From NCBI GenBank assembly GCA_964528095.1, contig CAZGSG010000096.1, forward strand, positions 1 to 19,861: a stretch of DNA of 19,861 nucleotides, written 5' to 3'. The first letter of the stretch is position 1; each line of letters opens with the position of its first letter. Both the position numbers and the translations under genes were made by a program. The notes under the pieces are model-generated. The model had not been told where the DNA came from, did not search any database, and saw nothing but the letters and a program-made list of their open reading frames with translations. Origin of the DNA: CAZGSG01 sp964528095. GTDB taxonomy: Bacteria > Bacteroidota > Bacteroidia > Chitinophagales > Chitinophagaceae. Positions 1-9,000 of the stretch are shown one piece after another.

Positions 1-3000
1 AACCCGGTTCTTCCCAATGAATCCTCCATGAGGATAAACCTGCTGCACAAAACACTAACAACATTAGGTTTTCCGGTAGCAGAAGACGAGATACAATCTC
101 ATACCGCGGGTAAAAGCACATTGGAACAGGTACGTGCCATCCAAAAAAAATTCAATATTAAACCCGATGAGCGGTATGTACTTGACCAGGCTACTTATGA
201 GGGGCTGAAATCAGCATTACTGAGCAATGGTGCGATTACCCGAACCAGTAGCTTCACTGTCAGAGGTAAAGTGTACAACAATAACAATACCGCTGCAAAA
301 TTACAACAGGTAATTGCATTGGATGTTGACCTGCGGGGGGCAGCCATTTACCGGACGGTGAAAACAATAAAAGAGGTCATGGCAAATGGTGGGTTTGAGT
401 TTTTGAGTGAAAAAAGAACTGACACAAGGGGAAATTATTATATCGAGTTTTTTGATTTCCAATTTGCAAAAGCAGAGCGGAAAAAAGCGGATGTAATCGT
501 TTATGCAATTAACAGAACAGGAGAGATCATAGGAAGATCAAGACTGGTTAACGCCGAAGAATACTCAGCACAGGGCGAAATAAAAGGGGTTGATATAGTA
601 ATTGATAAAGGAGAAGAAAGAACAGAATATGAAATACTGATGGAAAAACTCATTCCATTCCTCGCAGAAAGCAAAGTCACATTACTGGAGCTCTCCGCAT
701 CAACCGACCAGGTCAATTTCACCGCTACTGAACTGGATGAGCGGGAAATAACGGTACAGATTGCTGCCGCCGCGGAATCATTGCGCAATGATAAAATAGC
801 TGCGACCCGTATAATTGATCCGCAGCAACTCTTGCATGAATTATTATATGCATTGGGCCGCAATAATGTTCAGCTCAACTGGCCCGCATTGTACAGGCAA
901 AAGGAAATACAACTACGGAGTTATATTAACAAAGCAGTAGCTGCAAAAATAGTTAAACCCTTCAGCGAAAAAGAGATCGCTGCTTTTCTTCAATTGATTC
1001 ATGAACTTGCAACCGGGTATATACTAAAATATACAGCACCCGGCCAGCCTGTTGCATTGGGAAAAGCATTATCAGGAGCCCTACCTGATACAGAACAGCA
1101 AACTGCTTTTATTACGGCTTATCGCGATTTTAAAAATCAAACTGCGGCGGATGAGAAAATTGACTATAAAAAGTTCTGGAATGAATACCTGCCCGGTATT
1201 ACCGCGTTTAAAAATAAGCCTGAGCTGATTAAGGGCTTGCTGTTCGCTAATCAACTGGCAATTGTAAGCGGTAGCTACCAGCCTTTAATGGAAGAATTAC
1301 AGGTTAACCGTAAAATGTTATCGGTAGATCAGCTGATGGAATTAACCGATGAAGAATGGAAAACAATACTGACAAAAACAGGTGTACCTGATTTCATAAC
1401 CGGTACGCAGGAAAACAGGATTGCAGCATATACAAACCAGGTGCAGTCATTTTTAAACGCGGCATTTCCTACTATCAGGATCTCTTCTATGTTAAAAAAG
1501 AAAGAGCTCCCGGTTAAAGAAACAACAACCGCGGACGGCATAGTTAGCTTTCTCTCCGGTAATTCAACATTCGATATCGGTGTTTCAAGGATCAATGATT
1601 TTGATAAGGAGATCAGGCTTGCTGCTCCAAACGATTTTGACAATGTGAAAACAGAATTAAAAAAGATACAACGTGTATTCCAGGTGAGTACAACACCAAA
1701 AGTGATGGGTGTCTTAATGGAAAATGAGCTTAATTCCGCATATACCATTTCCAATATCCCCAAAAAGAGTTTTATACAAACATATGGAGATCAGCTGGGA
1801 GGGGAGATGGTTGCTGATGCGGTTTATCAGAGATCTGCACACGTGAGTGCCCTGTCTGCTGAACGTGCTATGAAAATTCATGACGCTGCCTATGCCAAAG
1901 CTCCGAAATATTCCTATTCTCCTTCAAATCGAACAGAAGTCTTCGATCTGCTGGCAGATGCATTGCCCAATTATTCAGAGCTCTTTGGAAGCCCGGATAT
2001 TTGTGAATGCGAACAATGCCGTAGTGTATATAGTGCCGCGGCTTATTTTGTTGAACTGCTGCGCTTTCTTAAATGGGGCGGTAGAAATGCCGATGGCAAA
2101 TCACCATTGCAAATGTTTGAAGCCAGAAGACCCGACCTGCTTAGCCTTCCACTTACCTGTGAAAACACCAATACCATTATCCCTTATATCGACCTGGTGA
2201 ATGAAGTGATGGAATATTATACCGTACACGACAAAATGGATAAGAAAGCGGTAAAAGATACAGGCGATGCTACTGCCGATGAATTAAGGGCAAGCCCGCA
2301 AAATGTTGACCTCAATGCCTATAAAATATTAAGGAAGGCTGTCTATCCTTTTTCATTGCCGTATCACCAACCGCTTGATGTTATACGTACCTACAGCGAT
2401 CACCTGAGAATCGAACGGCATGATATTATGAGAGGAATGCAGAAAGATTTTTCGCCTAAATCAAAAAAAGCTATCGAAGCGGATATACTGAGAATTTCCG
2501 AAGAAGATTATATCGTATTAACAGGCCAGGACTTCGATGGGGTTGATGATACAAGAGAATTGCATGAATACTTCGGATTCAGTTCGGCTGCCGACCTGCG
2601 AAAAATGTCTGGAATAGGTGTATCAGATGGTATACATGAATTTCTCAGACGCTCGGGAATGAACTATACAGAACTGGTGGCGCTGATTAAAACTCAATTC
2701 ATTAATCCTCACCAGGAAATACTGGAATATGTAGAACGCCTTTTTGCCGATAGCCCGCTGTCGCCCGCTACCGTTTACACAAAATTGAAACAAATTAATG
2801 CAGGTACTCTTAACCCGGCTACCGATACAGGCATCAGCACAGCTATCTCCGGCAAGATCACGCCCGCGGCATTTACTACTTGGGTGCAGGCCCATTTTGA
2901 TGATTTTAATGCAGTAATTACATTATACCAATCAAAATCCCTATGCGATTTAAATGCGACTTATTTAAAATCGTTAAAAAATGTTTACGAAGACGTTTCT

Positions 3001-6000
3001 ACTCCCGGTATTTCTACAACCTCCTGGTGGAGAATAAACCGCTTTATCCGTTTATGGAGAAAGCTTGGATGGAAGATAGAAGAAGTGGATATCATGCTTA
3101 CTGCACTGCGGCAAAGAGATATTACGGGTAGTACCATTAGCAGGTTGTCTTCTGTCATACTGCTGAATAAAACTCTAAAGCTTCCGCTTAATAAGCTGGC
3201 CACTTTCTGGGGAACTATTGATACAAACGGAGACAAATCGCTGTACAGGAAACTCTTCCTAAACAAAGCTGTGCAAAAAATTGACTCCGTATTTGAAGCC
3301 GATCAATTTGGATCTTATCTTACTGATAGCACACTCCTGATCAACGACCATATTCCTGCAATCCTGTCGGCATACCGCATGTCGGAAATGGATCTTGCTG
3401 CGATTGCAGCAGCGGCGAAAATTAAAGATAATGGTGTTGAAAGACCGATCGATCTGCTGACCGATAAACTGACGATCTATCATCTTTCAATCATTTACAG
3501 GTATACCGTATTGAGTAAAGCACTAAAATTAAAAGTAACGGATCTGTGTTTGCTGATCCGGTTATTTAATGCAACGCCATTCAGCAAACTCGCTATTCCA
3601 GCACCGGCAAATCCACCCGCGGAACCTGTTTTTCAAGGCAATTTACCAGCTGCTACACTTGAGTTCTGTGAACTTGCAGTATCAATAAATGCTTCAGGAT
3701 TTAAACCCGAAGTATTACAATATATATTTAACGGGGTATTGCCGGCAGAATCAACAGCAGGACTAAACAGTGACAAAGTAAAACAGGCCGCCCGTAATAT
3801 ACGGCTGGCTTTTGCAGCTATTGAACAGGATCATCCGGAAATACCTGTTATCCTTTTAACCAACGAAATCATATCTGGTAAACTATCACTTACTTTTCAA
3901 CCGGGCATAGTCAGTCAGTTCATATCTATTGTAGATGGAACAGCTGTATTCAGTAGCATCACAGATCCTAATCTTGTTGTTGATATTACAGGCGACCTTG
4001 GTTTGAAATATAATTATATTAAAGCGAGCGGCAGGCTCACTGGTAAAGCTGTAATGACAGATGCGGAAAGAACAGCATTAAAGGCATTGCCTGGTACGAA
4101 TTTAAATTTCCAGGCCGCGGTAGACACATTGTATAAAATGCCTGAAGATTTTATTAAAACGAATTTTAATGGCGTTTTCATTAATATGGATGCCGCACTG
4201 GGTATTTTATTAAATCACCCGGCGCAGTTACCTCTTCCAACAACAGAAGACAAGTTGCGTTTGATCTATGAAAGTTATCTTCCCCTGCTCAAACGACAAT
4301 TACGTGAAAATGCCGTTGTGCAAAATATGGCGGTACTAATCGGTTTAAGTGAGGATATTACGCATACATTAATTAGCACCGACCTGCAGTCCCTGGTGAA
4401 ATCACTTTCTTTAGAAGGATTTACAGCCGCGTATTTTAACAATACTACACTTACGCCCCCTGCGGCCATTGAACAAACCAACAGCGAGATCGATTTTGAT
4501 TGGGGAGCAGGCGCGCCAGACATTAGCGTACCGGCCAATAATTTTAGTGCAAGATGGCAGGGTTATATATTTCCTCCTTTAAGCGGCGACTACACGTTGA
4601 TTGTAGATATAAAAGAAGCGGACGAGGTTTTTAACCTCTATCTGGATGGTATGTTGATATTACCAAAGCCCCCTGCCGACCCAAGAACTTCGTGGGAAGT
4701 AATAGCGACACTTAATGCGTCTCAAACTTATAAACTGGTACTGGACTACACAGAAACCACCGGAAATGCCGGAATTTCTTTATCATGGAAAACAGCTACT
4801 ACAGCTGTTGAACTAATACCAGCTACAGCTTCTTTTCCTTCAACTGTATTGGAACATTTTATAACAACTGCACAGGTCTATCACCGGGCAGCTAAATTTA
4901 TTTCCGGTTTTAAATTAACGGAGAAAGAAGTAAGTCATTTTATAAACTATAAAATCGATTTTGATAATATAGATTTTAAAGCAATCACATACAACCATTT
5001 TAAGCGTATCAACGATTATGCTCAATTGGTAAGCGCCATTCCGCAATCGCAGGCGCAATTGACCGATATATTTGCGGCAGCTAACGTTAGCGGGCCTGTT
5101 CCATCCATTGATGCGCTCATTGCATTGATCAATCTCGCGACAGCATGGGAAATAAACACGCTTGGTTATCTTATTAAGAGCTATTTCAATCTCTCTATAA
5201 ACGATCTTAAAAATGAAATAGCGTTCACCAGGATGTTCAGGGCTTTTTCAATTGTTTCAAAAACGGGGCTTTCTGCTGAAACGCTGGCAAAATGCGCAAC
5301 GGCAAATACTGAATTTACAGCGTTGAATAAGATCGCCAACCTGATTAAAAGTGCGGTTAAAGCAAAGTATGAAGAAGAAGATTGGCTGGAGCTTGCCGGT
5401 GACCTGAGCGATAAGATCCGGGAGCATCAAAAGCAGGCGCTTATAAGTTACCTGCTTACAAGAAAAAGCCTTATTGATAATGACGTAAGAGATGCAGATG
5501 GGCTGTTTGAACATTTCTTAATTGATGTGCAGATGGGTGCGTGTATGGACACATCGCGTATTGTTCAGGCCAATGCAGCTGTTCAAATGTTTGTGAACAG
5601 GTGCCTGTTAAATTTAGAATCAGATAAAGACACCGGTTCTGAAAAAGGTGTATCGCCTGGTGCCATTGATGCGACACAATGGGAATGGATGAAATACTAT
5701 CGTGTGTGGGAAGTGAACAGGAAGATCTTTCTTTACCCCGAAAACTGGCTGGAGCCGGAATGGCGGGATGACCGCAGTCCGTTCTTTAAAGAACTTGAAT
5801 CGGAGCTGGTGCAGAATGATATCACAGACAGAACTGTTGAAAAAGCTTTTCGTAATTATCTCAGCAAATTAAACACGGTTGCGAACCTTGATATCTGCGG
5901 AACCTACCAGGAGAATTATTCCCGCCCATCAAGACTGAAGACACTGCATGTTTTTGGGCGAACCCATAACCTGCCATACCAGTTTTTCTATCGCACCTGC

Positions 6001-9000
6001 AATGAATTTTATAAATGGAGTGCCTGGGAAAAAGTACCTGTTGATATTAAAATGGTAGAAAATGGAGGCGCCAGCGGTGTGCATTTGATGCCGGTGGTAT
6101 GGAAAAGAAGACTGTTTATTTTCTGGCCAGAGTTTGTTGAAAGACAGGGTGACAGTGATCTTCTCAATAAAGAAGGGTATGAGCCGTCTATTGATGACCT
6201 GTCAGGGCTACCCATGTCGAATTTAAAAACGGTCAAGTATTGGGAAATGAGACTAAGCTGGTCGGAGAACATCGATGGCAAATGGGCCCCAAAGCAGATA
6301 TCAAAAGAATTTTTGAAAGTGCAATCAAGCGTGAAAACAGATCCGCTGCTGAAAATATCTCTGACAAGTCAGATACGTGAGAGTGGGGCCTTATATATTA
6401 CACCTTTTATTCGTGGAAAAGCGGAAGCAAGATGGATGCATGCGAATGATCTGAGTGATAATTATTTTGTGTTGTTTGATATTCAGTCCCCGGTAGGAAC
6501 CTATAAAAGCACAGCGAATGGCGTAATTAATAATGAGTCTTGCAGAAGGTACAATACAAATTTTCAGAAGAACCGGGCAAATTCAAAACTCGAGTTCTGG
6601 GGCAATGTGTACCTGCAAAATCCAGTTGATCATAATGTGATCTTCTCAAACAATCGGTTGGAAAAAGAAGACGCATCACAGGATCCGTTCTTTTACCAGC
6701 AGCAAAGACGCAGCTATTTCGTAAAACGTGCCGATTTTAAAGTATATGATTCTTTAAGAAGACCCGAGGCAAGCGGTGTGGCCATTGTTGATGGCATTGT
6801 TGATGATAGTTATTATTCTCAGCCCCATATTCCATCTTTTGGCCCTGAAGATCTTATGCCTGGATTGGAGGATGGGTTTCTAAATGACATGCCGGGAAAT
6901 ACAGTACAAAGGATGCTTGTTAATAATCCTACCAGTCCTACTAACCCCACCAATCCTACTACGGGTACAGTACTTGATAATAGCACTGTTCTTGAATATG
7001 ATTTTCAGTTAACCGATGTGGGTATAATAGGCAATGCATTTTCCGATATAACTACAGGCGGTCCCACGTATCAACAACCGCCTTTTCATTGGGAAAAAGG
7101 GCTGGAGTTCCATACGTTTTATCATCCTTACTCAAGCCAGTTCATTACCAATCTGAATAATGGAGGCATAAAAGGCCTGATGAACAGCGATACCAAACTG
7201 AATTCGTTAAAAGAAACGCACTACAACGATAAGGGTCAGGTATTCCAGGGGACTTATAATCCCAATTTCCCGGATTATGTAAAAAAAGCCCCTGCAAAGA
7301 ACGACTATAAAGCAAGTACAGCATATACGTATTACAAGGAGAATATCTGTTTTGACGTATACGGCGCCAACAGTATATACAACTGGGAATTATTCTTTCA
7401 TGCGCCATTATACATTGCTACCCGTCTTAGTAAAAACGGCAGATTTGAAGAAGCGATGAAGTGGTTTCATTATATTTTTGATCCCACCACAGATGAATTG
7501 CCGTTGGCAAGTCAAAGCGAAACAGCACGCTACTGGAAAACATTACCTTTTAAAACAACGCCAGCGGAAAGCCTGCAGGAATGGTTTATGTCCTTAAAAC
7601 CGGATGGAAGTAAATCCGACGAAAATGCGGTTATTGCCGAATGGAGAAAAAATCCGTTTAAACCATTTGTGATTGCGCGCAACCGGCCTGTTGCGTTTAT
7701 GAAGAATGTAGTGATAAAATATGTCGAGAACCTTCGCTTATGGGGCGACTCACTTTTTAGAATGTTCACCCGCGAATCTGTTAATGAAGCGCTTCAATTA
7801 TATGTAATAGCCAACCATATTCTGGGGCCTCGTCCTGAATTTGTTCCCAAACGTGGTGAAATAAAAGCGGAAAGTTATAATTCGCTGAAAAATAAATGGG
7901 ACGATTTTTCAAATGCGCTCGTTGAACTGGAAAACATTTTTCCATTCAGCAGCGAAGTACCGGTAACAGCCGGTAATGGGAACCCTGGTACATTGGGTAT
8001 CGGGCAAGCGCTTTATTTCTGCATACCATCCAATGAAAAATTGATGGAACACTGGGATACTGTCGCCGACAGGTTGTATAAGATCCGGCATTGTATGGAC
8101 ATTGATGGAGTGGAAAGACAATTGGCGCTTTTTTCACCACCTATTGATCCGGCCATGCTTATTAATGCAGCCGCGCAGGGATTAAGCCTGGGAAGCATTC
8201 TGTCTGATCTCGGAAGTCCGCCACCCGTTTACCGGTTTAACTTTCTCCTGCAAAAGGCCAATGAATTTTGCTCAGAGGTAAAATCATTAGGCAGCGCATT
8301 ACTTTCTGCATTGGAAAAGAAAGACGGCGAAGAACTGGGCAGGTTACGTTCATCACATGAAACAGCGATGCTGGAACTGATGACGGCTATAAAAGAACGA
8401 CAGGTGCTGGATGCAAGATCAAATAAAGCAGGCTTGCTTAGTTCGAGAAAAACGGCTGAGTTCAGGTTAAATCATTACAATGCGTTGTTAGGCGATAAAG
8501 CAATTACAATACCGGCTGCACCACAGATCAGTTCCAACCTGAATGTGGAAAGCCAATTGCCGGCCGATACCCAACTGGCAGAACTTAAAGTAGACGCGGA
8601 CGATTCCCTGGTTGCCAGCGATACCGCGGGTATCAAAATAATTAAAAAGGAACAGCAACAAATTGATGATGCGAATACGGCGCTTGATTTCCAGGACGCC
8701 GCAACCATTGCAGAAGGTATATCAGCAGGTTTACATGCTGTTCCGGAGTTATATGCATTTGCAACACCATGGGGTGTGGGCGGAACAACCAGTTTTGGTG
8801 GTTCAAATTTAGGTTCCGGTGCATCGGCGCTTGCAAAGATCCCGCAGATAATCGCCAGTCATTATACTCAAAATTCAACACAGGCTGCTCAAATGGCATC
8901 CTATATACGCCGGGAACAGGACTGGACCTTACAGGCAAACCTCGCAATCAAAGAAATCATTCAGCTTGACAAACAGATCACTTCTGCTGATATAAAGATC

